Source: Azolla caroliniana
Lineage: Eukaryota > Polypodiophyta
Assembly: GCA_043228905.1 (NCBI GenBank)
Contig: JBHGNT010000017.1
Span: 2,480,001 to 2,544,000, forward strand
DNA: 64,000 nt
Reading direction: 5' to 3'
This document shows positions 47,943 through 60,935 of the stretch, in pieces (within the stretch, counting starts at the first letter, position 1; the number at the start of each line of letters is the position of its first letter). The position numbers were made by a program, and so were the translations under genes. The notes beneath the pieces are model-generated. The model was not told where the DNA came from and searched no databases. It saw only the letters and a list, made by a program, of their open reading frames with translations.

Positions 47943-50900
47943 TCATTTTAAAGATGTTCCATTGCTTGTTGGATATCTTTCCATAACCTGATTAGATGGT
48001 ACTTCCAGTGAAATGCTTGCATCTGCATTCATCCTGTCACGAATTTCTCTATACTCTTGGCACAATGCACACTGGTGGCAGCATAAATGGGTTACAAGGT
48101 CACCACAAGGAGCATCCTGCAATTAAATGTGCACATTAAGAAACTACTACTTAACCAGTCAAATCAAATACTTTTAAATAGCACAGATGACTAGGTTTCC
48201 TACCAGATTTATTTAGCCACTTCTAGGGAACTAGCATCATATATCCCTTGGTAAGATCTTGTACATTGACAAGCTGTAGAATTTCCGATCATTTATAATG
48301 TGGGCTTTAGGGACCTGAAATTTCCATTGATTGATTGGCCACCAGATTTATCCAGCACTTCTAGGGAACTAGTGACATATATCCCTTGGTCGTTCATAAG
48401 ATCTTGTACAGTAACAAACTGTCTTCCTCCCATCTATAATGATGTGGGCTTTAGGGAGGCAAAGTTCCATTGATTGTTATGCTAAGAGAAGTGAAGTTTG
48501 AATAACTGGTCTTTAGTACTTCAAGCCCAATAGATGTACTTTATGGACTTTATAAGGATCAAGTGTGTTAGGACAAGGGTCATATATCTATGGCTTCTGG
48601 AGGGTGCGTGCTGTCCAGCTATGTGGCACTCACCTATGCTAGGTAGGTAGTCAAACTAAGTGGCCGTACAAGTTGAGAGGGAGAGCCATTGTATTACAAC
48701 GAACTAATATGTAGAATGCATATTATAATCTTGGAGGTGGGTTCCTTATGATGCATGAAAAACTGTGGCAGTAAGGCCTAAATAAAAGACTTATGCTCAC
48801 AATTTTGTGGAATTGATGCCACATCAAAAGCAGTGGAAAGTTTTTTATATTGGCCAGACTTACAATGAGATGTTCAAACACTCTTAAGAACAAGCATAAT
48901 TTGCCAAACAGTTAAATTTAGAGGAAAAAAGTCACTGTAAGATCATTACGAATACATGAAAATCATCTCGTATAGCAGACAAAGCCTTTGTATATAGAAC
49001 TATTTCAGCACAAATTTTATTACAGAACATACCTCCAAGTTATATTTGGACCGCAGCATCTTCCGGTAGCCACAAGCATAACAGGGGACACAAGAGCCAA
49101 GTAGACCCAGAAACGTTCCATGTGTCATGCTACATCCAATTCCTGCAGCAATTCCCCAGAGCAGCACGTGCATAATACAAGGACCTGTCCACGGTCTTCC
49201 TTCTAGGACTTCCACATTTCTGCCAAATAATACACAAGGACACCAAAGACCCATGCAACCTGTACTATCACCAATAAAAAAAGTAAATTTCTCTCTCTAA
49301 AATACACTTCATCTATGCTCAGATATGCTGAAATGGACAGGATGGCTAAAACACGCAACAGCACAAAGTATTCCTTGAGATTGCAAAGATACTTGAATCA
49401 GGACACTATAAAAAGAGGGAAAAGAAATCAGTTGACAGACAATAGTATGATTATGGTGAGATATTGTATAGCTAGACTTCGAGGCAGTAAGTGCTGAGCA
49501 TCAACTCTGCAAATAGGCAATGGAGCAAGCAGGCTTCCGACCAAAATAAACATTGTGGATTTCAAGCCAGCAGACTTCCGAAGGATAAAATTATGAGAAA
49601 AAATGGAAAAACTTGGAGTATTAACATGCAGGAAAATAATGGTGGCCAGGTTTAAGATGAACGATGAAGATAACCAAAGACTTTTCCAGAGAGTTCACAA
49701 GCACCATGGAAATGAAACAGGTATTGAACCTTTCATAGTGTTGATTCTGATTTATGTAGACTGTTGAGCTTTTGGCATATTCTAAGCTGAGAATGAAAAA
49801 GTTTCTAGATAAGGTCCATGATTTATATGAACATAGTGGCGTAGCAGACAATGTCTCCAAGACCAGAGCCATGGTGCTAAGCACTGTCAAGTTTGAAAGT
49901 CAGTGATCATCGGTGTACTATAAAGGAGGCAATTGAAATGGTCCATGGTTTCAAATATATCAGTATTGACATACCTAGTCAACACACTTGACATATGTTT
50001 CTAACTACGAAAATGTTTCTAACTATGAATTTGAGAACATATGCCAATTTAGCACACTCCAAAGATGGGAGGTAAGAGGGATAGTTTTTTATGCATGTAT
50101 GGTGTGAACTCTCCTTTAGGAAATCCGATTTGGAGAGGCAGTAGATACAGAGGAAATTTTTATTCACCCTTTAGGGATTAAGAGGAAAGCCATGTACTCC
50201 GTATTGCTTCTCCCAGAAACTCAAATATAGAAAGCAAGGACAATGCCACATGATCGCCTCCCCATGGCCACATGGGAATCAATGCTTACCACAGGGAAAC
50301 TATGACAGCAAGTGCCTTTAGTCCAGCTGGGCCCAAATCATCCAAAAAGAAAGTGGTATGTTCAAGATTATCTGAATGTGCACATAAGAGGAAAAGAAAG
50401 GGAGAAGAGAACAGGGGTTCATGTTTTACTCCACCACGTTGAGAAACCATCAACACAAAATGAGGAACAGCCCAAATTAGATCTAAGTTGGAGTAAAATT
50501 GCCACCTCGTTAATAGTTAATATCAGGAAATTTAACAACTAGAGGAAGATATGTGCACACATTGAAAATCGCAACTGGGGATTGGCTGAATATTGAACTG
50601 AAATAGAGAATACATTACATGTTTCCTCAGCATGCCAGAAACAGAATTCCAACAATGTTGTACAAGCTTCTGAGGACTCCTAACAAGTACAGAACTATCA
50701 ACAACGATAGGAGGCTTCTAATCAACCAAAGAATAAATTTCATGGAAGATCCAAATACTGAAATTAAGAAACAAGCTTAGTTTTTCATTTCGGTTTTCTC
50801 TTAGTTTTCTATTTTTCTACCATTTTAAGTTCCAACACATACACGGCTGGAGAGGGCTGCTGTGTGACAATTATTGTTCACATGGGTCACGAGCTAAACC

Positions 50901-51225
50901 TATAAAACGGTCTGTCCGTTCCCACCCTTTTCAAACAGAATAAGGGATTTATTTCTAAACAATACCATGCGAATATAAAGAAATCAACACAATAGAATAA
51001 GCAATAACTATGTTTGCACACAACAGGAGATCGCATGGACTTACAGCTTCGCATGTCATCGAAACAGGCACAGACGCCAGAGCCCCATCTCTGAGGGGTA
51101 CGATGCAACGAAAGAAGATGATCATCCCGCCTCTGATCTGTATCTGTGGGGGAAGACAAGGGAGCATAGTCATCATCTTCGAAATCAAACTGATACCCAA
51201 TGTGGTCAGATCGTGCGGTAGCCAT
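47943..51225 (-). CDS. PLAC8 / cell number regulator family protein, 3 exons
   Basis: Exons 51225-51045, 49259-49033 and 48116-47943 join in phase on the minus strand to give 193 aa. A hydrophilic N-terminus leads to [34 protein letters not shown] (about 46-79; the CCMGLWCPC pair is formed across the first splice), then two hydrophobic stretches (about 86-122). Next come [19 protein letters not shown] and [16 protein letters not shown] (about 130-165), the second Cys-rich half of the PLAC8 domain. Family members are small membrane proteins; in plants they act as cell-number or fruit-weight regulators (CNR/FW2.2) or in cadmium, calcium or zinc transport (PCR). The [13 protein letters not shown] and CALCQEYRE forms point to the CNR6/8-like branch. 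Introns are 1,785 and 916 bp with GT-AG ends. The start is the first Met of the open frame. Confidence 0.92.
48202..48480. repeat. Tandem duplication, period 139 bp, in PLAC8 intron 2
   Basis: ACCAGATTTAT starts at 48202 and 48341. Both copies share CACTTCTAGGGAACTAG, ATATATCCCTTGGT, AAGATCTTGTACA and GTGGGCTTTAGGGA. Confidence 0.85.
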
Positions 51226-51309
51226 GGAGCAGATCTGAGGGCTGTTCTGAGAGATCTGAGAGAGATCAAGTCAGAGGAGAGGAGGGGTGCAGGGGAACCC
51301 TAGTGGGAG

Positions 51310-51480
51310 AAGAAGAAGCTCTAATGGCACGGTATTCGTGTGTGTCTGTATATGTAATTTGTAAATATACATACATACATACATATATATGTTACATGTA
51401 TATATACATATATGTATAGGTATAGGTATATCATATATGTATATGTATATGTATGTGTGTATGGATTCATGTTTTTTTAA
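51310..51480. promoter_or_regulatory. Upstream region of PLAC8 with TA/CATA microsatellite
   Basis: From about 51,363 to 51,465, the sequence is a mix of (ACAT)n, (TATA)n and (GTATAT)n directly upstream of the PLAC8 leader. On the minus strand several TATATA stretches could serve as TATA boxes; I cannot choose one. Confidence 0.4.
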
Positions 51481-51499
51481 TGTAAATTTCTACTCTTCA

Positions 51500-53330
51500 A
51501 TGTTCATCACGAAGCCGAACGATCGCTCTCTCTCGAAAAATCCATGAAAAGCCGAGAGGAATAATAGGAGATGGGTTATGTTTTAAAGATGGTCTCAACT
51601 TCATATCATGTTTGGTGAGACGACAACATGCAAGAAGAGCATTGGAATTGATGAATCCGGGAAGGAAGATGATCAATGCTAGTGACACTTCAATATGACA
51701 ATGCAAATTTTATGTAATTCAGTTGTGTTGCTGGTTGACCAAAGTTCTCATGGACGAGAGAATGAGAAGTAAATGCAGCCATGGGAATATGGCATCATTT
51801 TCACCTTGCAAAACCATAACTTTTGTGTTTTAGGCACAATTGTTTTTAGTTCGTGGACAAAAAACTTGGAGGCCAACATTGTGGCTTTTCCTTTGAGTTG
51901 TACATACAAATATAGTATGGTTGTAATATTCGTTGTTGGATCTTTGTTGTCCCCATTTTTCGATGCACTTGATGTATAATAACCGAGTTGGTGCCTTTCT
52001 AGTATAGATCTCCTTTAAGTCGATTGGTATAGCTCTAGTCGAGACATCATGTCATGTGGCTTGATGGGTCACGTAGCACAAATTCCAACCAAGGGTGATG
52101 TCTTTTAAGATTTTTTTGGGGGTCATTCTGTGGTTTTACACATTGGAGCTTTATAATCTTGACTTTTCAATGCTTTAATTAATTTTGTTCAACTTCACGT
52201 CTTATCATGTTGAAGTGCCTTGCAACGTCTCTATCATAGCCAATGCCATCAGCTCGCACATCTTTCATTCATGGAAAGTATCAAAATTTTATCCCCTACT
52301 TTGTGTTTGTGTCTTTGTAGACATATGACTATAATACTCCAATGTTTAGCTTTTAGAATGTTCAATGCTAAATTTCATGGAGATATACAATGATTCATTT
52401 CTATGATTTTTTTAGTCATTCATCAATGCATCTGAGTTAAGAGTAGAGTGGCATGTTGTGTATGTTATGCATGAAGTAAGTTTTGTATAGCACAAATCAA
52501 CAACATATGTCTATCTTTTGTAATTCTAGTTTTTACAAAATCATTGTTTTTAACAAGTATATTTGAAGCATGAGCAAATTTCCATTGTCCATATGTTCAT
52601 TGGTGGGTGGATTGGGAGGTCTATAACCTTTTTCTTTGGTTGTATTGGTGGTGTATAGTTCAACTACTCGATAAATTAGAACTAGAATTTTATTTCAGCT
52701 TCTGATCAAGGATAGGGGTAACATCTATTTGGGCATAAGATGTATTGCTACAATACATAATATATAGGTGATGGGTTTTTTACACATCACCTAGCAAAAA
52801 TATTGGATAAGATATTGTTAAAACTAGCAAAAATTCACATGGAAGTTGTCTTAGAGGAAAGTGTACTCAAATTAACTTTTGTTGTTGGCACAACGACGTA
52901 TATTTAAGAAAAGTTAATCGGCAAAACACTTTTGCATGTTGTGTTGAGAGAGGTTATCAAGAAGCTTCCCATCCCCATTGGAGGATTCAAAGAAACACTA
53001 CAATATAGAGGGTCATTCCCAATAATTGGGTCCTTGAGAAGACCCCTATCACCGTGATTTAAGAAACACTACACATTACAAGAGTTGTAGATGGTTCAAT
53101 AAGCTTCCATAATAATAGGGCTCTTTGTAAGGAATACTTCTCCTTGGATTTTAGAAAGCACATTGTTGAGAATGCAAGCCAAATTATATTTTACTTGGAA
53201 CTCTATACAGGTAGAATGTTAATAAAAATGAAACATTGAGGCACATATTGAAGTTGGCTTTGTTCTTAGAGATGAACATACTTAAATCATTGGCTTTTGT
53301 CATAGGTTAACCTAAGGTCTCTTTCAATAA
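51500..53330. other. Gene-free intergenic region
   Basis: Scattered short frames (under 70 codons) and AT-rich sequence; no recognised gene or transposon. Confidence 0.45.
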
Positions 53331-53335
53331 TTCTA

Positions 53336-53619
53336 GGGAAAAGTACCAGGATACCCCTGGAAGTTCGTCTATTTACCAGACTACCCCTATGTCCAAAAAA
53401 TTACACTTTATAAAGTAATTATACACTCAAATCTACAAGCCCTATTTACCAAAGATGGAAGAAATGGACCCGAACTAGCCCTATTTCCCAAAGATTTGAG
53501 TGTATAATTACTTTATAAAGTGTAATTTTTTGGACATAAGGGTAATTTGGTATATTTGGAACTTCCAGGGGCATTCTAGTAAATAGACGAACTTCCAAGG
53601 GTATCCTAGTACTTTTCCA
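53336..53619. mobile_element. Palindromic MITE, copy 2 (inverted centre)
   Basis: This is the same family as 4737-5049. It is flanked by ATAATTCTA on both sides (53327-53335 and 53620-53628), a 9-bp duplication if the last base of the right end mutated from C to A. The left arm lacks about 28 bp present in copy 1. Left and right arms keep the same orientation as copy 1, but the centre (CTACAAGCCCTATTTACC...) is the reverse complement of copy 1's centre. Confidence 0.8.
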
Positions 53620-53629
53620 ATAATTCTAT

Positions 53630-56192
53630 TACAAAGTCAAATGACTGACAATTCCAACATGGCCTATAACTCAAATGGAACAAAATTCCTTTATTTATAT
53701 AATCTTTCTTGCTTTTATTTCTTTGCATCGACGCAATCTTAGGGTTTTGTCTAAGGGGTGTAGTCATACTTTTGTAATGAGGTTTTAAATCATTCATTCC
53801 ACCATAAGTTTGGTTCTCTTATGTAAACTTATCATGCATTTTATAAAGAGTATTTTGACAAAAATAAACATACATGGAATCTTTGGACAACCTTTTGAAA
53901 AACCAAATGACCTACTCCATGTAATTAAGAGGGTTTGGTATAGAGCAAATTACCAAACTAGCAGAATTGGCTTAAGACTAAGATTGCATAAGAGTTTTAG
54001 AGCAAGTTTATTTCCACAGTTTTAGTCTATTGGACATCTTTAAAATTAGATGAGAACTCATCCAATTTGTAGGTAGCTAGTAATAAACAATTTCATATAG
54101 TAGCTTATTCTATACTCAATAATGGTATGCTCTAAAATATTACTCAATAATGGCATTTTCTTTTGTCTCCATGAGATACCCACGCTCAATGAGGTCCTAC
54201 TTCATGTCATTCTTCCACTAATGGATTGGCTGGCCCCTAATCAATGGATATTAATGGATGTTAGTAAAACTTCCTCTCTTTCCTCATCTATCAAATACAC
54301 CTTGCTATTTTTCATTATATGGCATGCATGCAAATATACAAAGAAGAGGGTAATTATTTAATCCCAAGACAGTGGACCACCTTCATGAGAAAGAAGAGTT
54401 CACTTGGGTTGATGCATGACCCTGCCATCTCCTTTGACAATGACCTTACCCAGATACAAGGTAGTATACATCCTCAGTTATTCAAGGATATACAAGGGGA
54501 AGAGAGAGAACCATCAATACAACTGCATCATAATAGTTGGAACGGCTATCGACTAGGGGCCACAGCCTACAAGTCCAATGAACCAGAGATGCCTCTCACA
54601 CCATGCAAATCGGAGGTCTCAGAGGGTTCCGACATCATCCAAAGTGTATCATTATCATTAATAACACATAAGCGAGCAATTAAGTTCAAGTTGTGTTTCT
54701 AGGATTGCAATGGATCGTAACGAATTCTGAAGTACATGATATTCACTATCTTCAATGCACCAACTTAGATGTCTGATATCTCATCTTATAAATGGCACCA
54801 CTAGTGAGATACCAGTAGTGAGATTCTGTTATTGTGTTGAGCTAAACCATAGAATCCTTGCAACTCAATGTTAGTGAAGACTCCCTTCCAAAGTACAGTA
54901 TACATCGGACATCCAAGAGTCTTAGGGTCATTATAATGTCTCCTTTTACATGGGCAAGAGCAGATAATCTACTAGACATGGAGAGACTATCAACTCTGTG
55001 GTATGGCCATGAGTCTCAGCAGGATAAACGAAATACTAAGATATAATATGATGCAGATACATACTTAAGCCTAGGAGGTGGTAGATGTGTATATGCATGC
55101 CTAATTCCACGAAGAGCAACAAAATTGGTCAGATAGCTCATCTTTAGATAAAACTGCAACATATACATTGAATATCATATGAAATAAGAAAAAATTCTGA
55201 ATATTAACACATAATTTACTGGTGATGGTCAGCAGTCTTTTCCATTTCGAAACGCTTGTATACTGCATTTCCATTGTTTTTCTCTATTCCTTTATTGGTT
55301 CTTACCTGAGAAAAATGCAAAAAAACTAAATTCCATATAATCTAAAATGAGAACCGAAACATATACGTCAGATAGGCATCTCTTATGTAGTTGTCACTCC
55401 AAACACTACAACATTTCATGTACAGCATCAAGATAGAAAATGACAATGATTCATTGGTGGTCCAAATCCATTGGCAATCCCACATCTGAGAAGACAATGC
55501 ATAGAGAAACGTTTGTCAGAACATATATCACTCTTCTGAGTTCTTAAACTATGCTTTTTCATTAAAAATTTGAACCATATTTGATTCTCAACAAAAAAAT
55601 TGTGAGCTACAGGTCAAAACTGTGTACTGTATTCCTTTCGTTCTATAATCACCTCCAAGTCTTGTTAGTGTAACTACAAAATCTACAGCATTTCATAATA
55701 ATAAGGTAATGTATAGCTCCCTATGCTACCACATGAAGGATAGAAAGGATAAAAATTCCTGGGTGCTCCAACCCAGTAGGAAGTTCCACATCACATAACA
55801 CATTCAAGAATGTTTTTTTTGTCAATCAAGAATATGATCTCTTAAATTTTGTGATTTGAAATTCATTTGTTTTCGACCAGTTCTTAATCATTTGCATCTT
55901 CATTAAATGGTCTGTACCATTTCACGTTCTGAACAAAAAACATCATCTGCTTCAGGCTTAAATCTACAAAATATATGTCCAAACAGGAAACATTATAAGC
56001 AGCTCCAAGGTATGTTCCTCGTCACAAAGTACATAATCGCATCTAACTTCCCTCTTTATTTCATCTTACCAATTGCATGAGAAGCATACAACACACTTAA
56101 CAAACATGTCAGGGTCTGAAAACTGTCTGCGAATCCCAATGAAATTAAGAGGCTTGCATGCTCACTGCTGCTGCCCGATGCCTTTTTCTCAT
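53630..56192. other. Gene-free region downstream of the SURP/CCCH gene
   Basis: The longest plus-strand frame (54,319-54,702, 127 codons) has no recognisable family features. The part near 56,190 should hold the 3' UTR of the minus-strand SURP/CCCH gene. Confidence 0.4.
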
Positions 56193-59100
56193 CTAAGCCT
56201 TCTGGTATTTATCAATATATCCCTGGGAACAAGAGATATAATCTCATAAGATGCTCTAGTAGATAAGCATGATCTGTCAAACGAGTTTTCAAAGTAATAA
56301 TTCAAGATTCAGGTTTACACTATCATATTCTACATTTTGCATATAGACTTGATGATATCAAAGGCAATTGGAACAGGTCAAAGCCCAGACTTAGAAGTCA
56401 CAACCATTAGATTTCTTAAGCACTTTAGACTTCTAGAAAGAAACATTACTGTCTGAAATACCCAAGCTGTGGATGTGGTTAATTTCCTTGCATGCTCTTA
56501 TGCATATCATTCTACATCACAATTCCTTAGCATCACTCTATTCTACTTAGTAAAAAATGAAGTGAGATTTCTTTTAATATATGTTTCATATTTCCTTACC
56601 CAATGGATGGGTGCAGCTATAATCTGTTAAAATATCATGCTTGCAAAATTTAGAGTAGGCTAAATCATTTCTGACTTGCATTGCTTCTTATTCCAATGCT
56701 TCTTTTCCTCCTACTGGCCTGCCCATGGACTTTATTCAACTACATCATATCATCCCTTTTACAGCCATTACCCATGCATAGGAAATTGAAGAATCAATAT
56801 CACTTTGTACCTAATCTCTGTTATCAATAGCTTCTTATGTTTGTATCAAGCATTCCACGAAAACTATCCTTTAATGTGACCTAATGAGCTGGATTCTAAA
56901 TCAATATCCAACAAGTATCATACAAGCCATGGTCTATGATATGCATACACTCAGACGCCCGTGATAGAGATAGCACACGAACATGAGAACAGAAGTAAAA
57001 TAGTGGGATATGCTGAATGGCTGAGGGCAGCATGAAGAAGTATTGTCTAGAATGTGAACTGCCTCAAAATGGATGATCAGTTGAAGCATGCTTGATTATA
57101 ACACACTTACCATTAAACTTGAAATGAAAAGATATTTCAGCCAAAAGTTTATTCCAAATAAAAATCACAAACCTGCACCAATTTCGAGATCTTAGATCGA
57201 GATGACATCATAAACTGATCAACTTTTTCCTGAGACTTAGGGATATGGTGACTCGGCAAAGCTATGGTAACTTTATCAACTGTTTTCTTGACAATGTTTT
57301 TGAATGCATCTTTACTCATGCGCCCTTCTCTCCATGTTGGCTTGAGCACTTCTTTCACATAACTGGCTACAGCAGCCCTGAGCAACTTTAAGCCACGGCT
57401 ATTGCTCATTTTAGTTTTAGAGTGCCCTAGTGTATGCCCATCCTCAGCTCCTTCAGCTGTTTCTCCTGGACTCCAAATCCGATTATTATCATCTGGAGGA
57501 CTAACATTCTCAACTATGCCAACAACTGGATCACCATCTGCCTCCACTGCATTTGCAGCATCTGTATTTTCAGGTCCTGAACTTGAATTCTCCAACCCAC
57601 CAACGGTTTTTCCATCATTGATCATCTTACGAAAGGAATATGACATTGAGTTCAAACCATCAGTTACACTAGGCTTGATGCTGTCTGAAAGAGGATCATA
57701 TTGATCACCGGAAGGAGATGATTCTGTTTTTGCTCCAGGAAGCTTAATTAAGCTTGATAGAGGTGGAATAGTGGTGAGAGTATAGGAATAAGGTGATGAG
57801 ACTCCAGCAGCTGCTAATTCAGAAAACACTCCCGAAGACCAAGGTAATGACCAAGATGTAGTGCCTTTGGAGTTTTTGTAGCAAGAGTTAGCATATCCAT
57901 CATCTGGAGTATGGTTTAATCCATTTGAGAAAGTAAAGCCCCTCGAGATATTGCTCAGACATGAGGACACATAGGAACTTTGAGATGAGTGTGCTGTCAT
58001 TGGAAAGGCAGGACTGAAGTCATGTTGGACAGAAGATGAGATCAAGACTGCCTGATTCCCAGACATCTGACAGAGATCATTCTTCAGAATATTGGGAAAT
58101 CCATGTATTAATAACCCTGCTTGAGAAGTTGATACAATTGAAGCTGGGCTTTCTTGGCCATGAAAATTGTAGGGCTTCAAAATATCTCCGGTTGTTAGGC
58201 CATGTGGTTGATCTTGAATCTGATTGACTAAAGGTTTGGAAATTTTCAGATTCTGACCATCATCATCCTGGCCTGTATTTGCATGATGATTGTGCAAAGG
58301 TTCCAGTGGAGTTGCATGACTGAATGGAGATAAATTACTAGAAGATTCAGGTGGTTGAAAAGAACTGGACTGATGGCAACTATAAGACCCACTGCCACTA
58401 GGAGTATGCTGGCAGGAAACTATTTGACCCATCGTGGACTCTATTCGATATTGCTTTTGTGCATTGATCTGCATTGACAATGATAATTGGGACATCTGAG
58501 TACCAGAACTTCTGGGATGAAATGGTGAGGCAGATGTACCATCATCAACCAAAGCCGCTCCTACGGAGCTTGGTTGTATAGAGATATCTACCACTGTTGG
58601 AGATTTTGCCATGGTAGATTTATCCTCCAGTGGTAGAACAGTTAAATTACATCCAAGCCTCGTCACTTTAGAATCTGCTTCAGACTTCTCGATGTGAGTA
58701 TCAATTTTCATTCGTTGTTCTACAGTTGTTTCTGCTTTGACTTCTATGTTATTTAAGACATCATGTACAACCTTCCCTTCAGAATTATGGCAAACGGTTG
58801 GCATGTCTGGAAGCTCATATGTTTCCAGCTCTTCAATCGGAGTTGTCTCCCTCACTTCAGTGCAGGTATCTGGTCGTCCTGTTGACAATTCATGTGTTGT
58901 ATCTGATCCACTGAATTGATTGTCTGGGCTGTCTTGATGATAAAACCTGCATGAGTTACCACGAAAACATCTTCCTCTTGCATAATTTATGCATATGATG
59001 GGCCCATTTCTCTTGACTCCTTTTTTTAGTCCATCTTGAAGATCTCTTGGTGACATCAGGCTATTGGTCCTGCACATGTACAGAACAACAAATCAAGAAC

Positions 59101-60828
59101 TAATGTGGGTCTTAATAGAAGGAAGTTAAAAACCCATCATATTAAAACAGTTAGATTACAATGTGCCTGCTGACCTGTGCATTCCATTAATCGATGCTGC
59201 TTCAGAAGAAAGGCTAACATCCAATTTTACAGAAACTGAATCTTCCATTGGTTGGCTTCTGCTCCTGCTTCTGTTCGTCCATTTGCTTCCAGTTCTGCTA
59301 CTACTTCTACTTCTGCTACTACTTTTAGTTCTGCTATTATACTCTCTCCTGGTCCTACTCCTTCCTCGCTTCCTACTCTGTTCAGAAGAATTCTTCTTCA
59401 GCAATCCCATCTCTTCAAAGTCTCTCTGTGGTTCACCTGCTCTCGGACCATCCAATCGTTTCAAACCCCTTGACAGCACACATTCAACACCATGCTCTGC
59501 TTCTAAATTGACATTTCCATCTTTTCCAATCATCTTAGCTCCATTAGCATCTTTTTCCAGTTTCTCCTGATTCAATCTTCCGCCTACATCCAGGTCTAGA
59601 TTTTGTGATAGTTCTGAATCATCAGAAGCATCAGTTGTGTCACAAAGATAATTGTCTATGAGGCGACCTGTAATATTTCCAGCCAGATGACACTGTGCTT
59701 GCTTATCCCCAGCTAAAACAAGTGTGTTTCCTTGAAACTCTTTTTTATGCCTCTCTTCTTCACCTTGGGAAAAGTCAGAGAAGCTAGCTATCTTTTCTTC
59801 AGAAGGAAACCTCATCCTGGGCAGTTCATCTTCAGAAATATTCTCTGATGCCGATTCCAAAGTGGCTTCCATAAGATGTTCACTTGATTCCTTCTTCGGA
59901 GATGGCGACATAAGATCATCTGTTACATTTAAGCACAACCAAAATATTCTCATTACATCTCACATATATACTTGTACAATAATTACTCAAGTACTAAAAA
60001 GGATAATTCTCTATAGCTATCATTGGTATAAAACGCACCATCCATATCCATATCAGATATCACTGGAGATCCTGGGGGTTCTTCATCCTTTCCAATTATT
60101 TGCCTTTCCTTTTCAGTCCACCTGGTATTGAGTTCATGATTGGCGTGTTTATTTATCCTTTTATCAGCTTCTGTCTGTAACTGCAATTGAAGCCTTTGTT
60201 TTTTCCACTTGTAGAATGCCCGATTAATAACAGCTTCAGGATCCGAATCATTCTCGAACAAGAATGCAAATTTTGGATCTCCCGCATGCTTTGCACGGAT
60301 GATGCTCTCATATCGGGGACCATTCCGCACTACAAACTCTGCCATACCTTCAATATTCTTTAGAATCTCCGGATCACTAGGCAATCGCGGAGAGATTAAA
60401 GTGGAAGCAGCATCCAATTCTGGATTGAGTATGTCAACATTGGGTTTCCTATCACAGAGGGGGGGAGGAGGGGGGGCAGTGGAGGGAGGCAGTGGCAGAG
60501 TATCGACTACAGGACTATACGAAACAGACGGTACAAAAGCTTGTTGGGGGGTCATGAATTGAAAAGGATAAGGACGTGGCACTGGAGTTGGTGGGGGAGG
60601 TGGATAGGCAGAAATTCCTCCATGTAAAGGATGTGTCACATATGGTCTCCCTGGCATAGGAGGGGGATCAAAAGGTCTAGGTATGTTCATGGATGTGTTC
60701 CATGGTATATTAATTGGTGGAGGTCCAAATGGCATCATTCCATTTGGCCTGATATGAGGATAATCTCTCCCAGAAGGAAACATTTCTCCCTTGAGAGCCC
60801 TTAGATATGAAGCATTGACTGATCTCAC
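56193..60828 (-). CDS. SURP-RS-CCCH zinc-finger protein (splicing-factor-like), 4 coding exons
   Basis: Exons 60828-60039, 59919-59175, 59069-57173 and 56222-56193 join in phase to 1,153 aa. A proline-rich N-terminus (about 30-125) is followed by a SURP (SWAP) RNA-binding module (about 155-211: MAEFVVRNGPRYESIIR, DPKFAFLF, YKWKK), an acidic region, an RS-rich stretch (about 437-490), one C-x7-C-x5-C-x3-H zinc finger (Cys538, Cys546, Cys552, His556), a long Ser-rich disordered region, and a conserved C-terminal block (about 1070-1153) with VKEVLKPTWREGRMSKDAF, KNIVKKTVDKV and IPKSQEKVDQF. The block is completed by a tiny last exon encoding GYIDKYQKA. SURP and RS parts point to nuclear pre-mRNA splicing; the C-terminal block is known from plant CCCH proteins such as AtC3H38. 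The first Met is in weak context, and Met16 (60783, 1,138 aa) has G at -3 and may be the true start. Confidence 0.88.
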
Positions 60829-60935
60829 ATATGGAAGTATGGGCTATTTATAAAACATTAAAAGTTTACTGATCTCTCATATGGAAGTATTGGCTATTTA
60901 TAAAAACTTAAAAGTTTACTGATCTCACATAAGGA
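60818..60935. repeat. 50-bp tandem repeat at the 5' edge of the SURP/CCCH first coding exon
   Basis: Two and a third copies begin ACTGATCTC at 60818, 60868 and 60918. On the minus strand each ends with GAGATCAGT, preceded by a T-rich TTATAAAT stretch, so each could act as a 3' splice site for a 5' UTR intron. The most downstream one (near 60,818) would directly precede codons leading to Met16. Confidence 0.75.

Noticed and set aside
54319-54702. 127-codon plus-strand frame
   Set aside because: No domain, no signal peptide, no repeated copy, and no splice-linked neighbour that I could support; likely chance.
59163-59570. 135-codon plus-strand Leu-rich frame
   Set aside because: It is antisense to the RS-rich exon of the SURP/CCCH gene; the Leu runs come from the complementary Arg/Ser codons.
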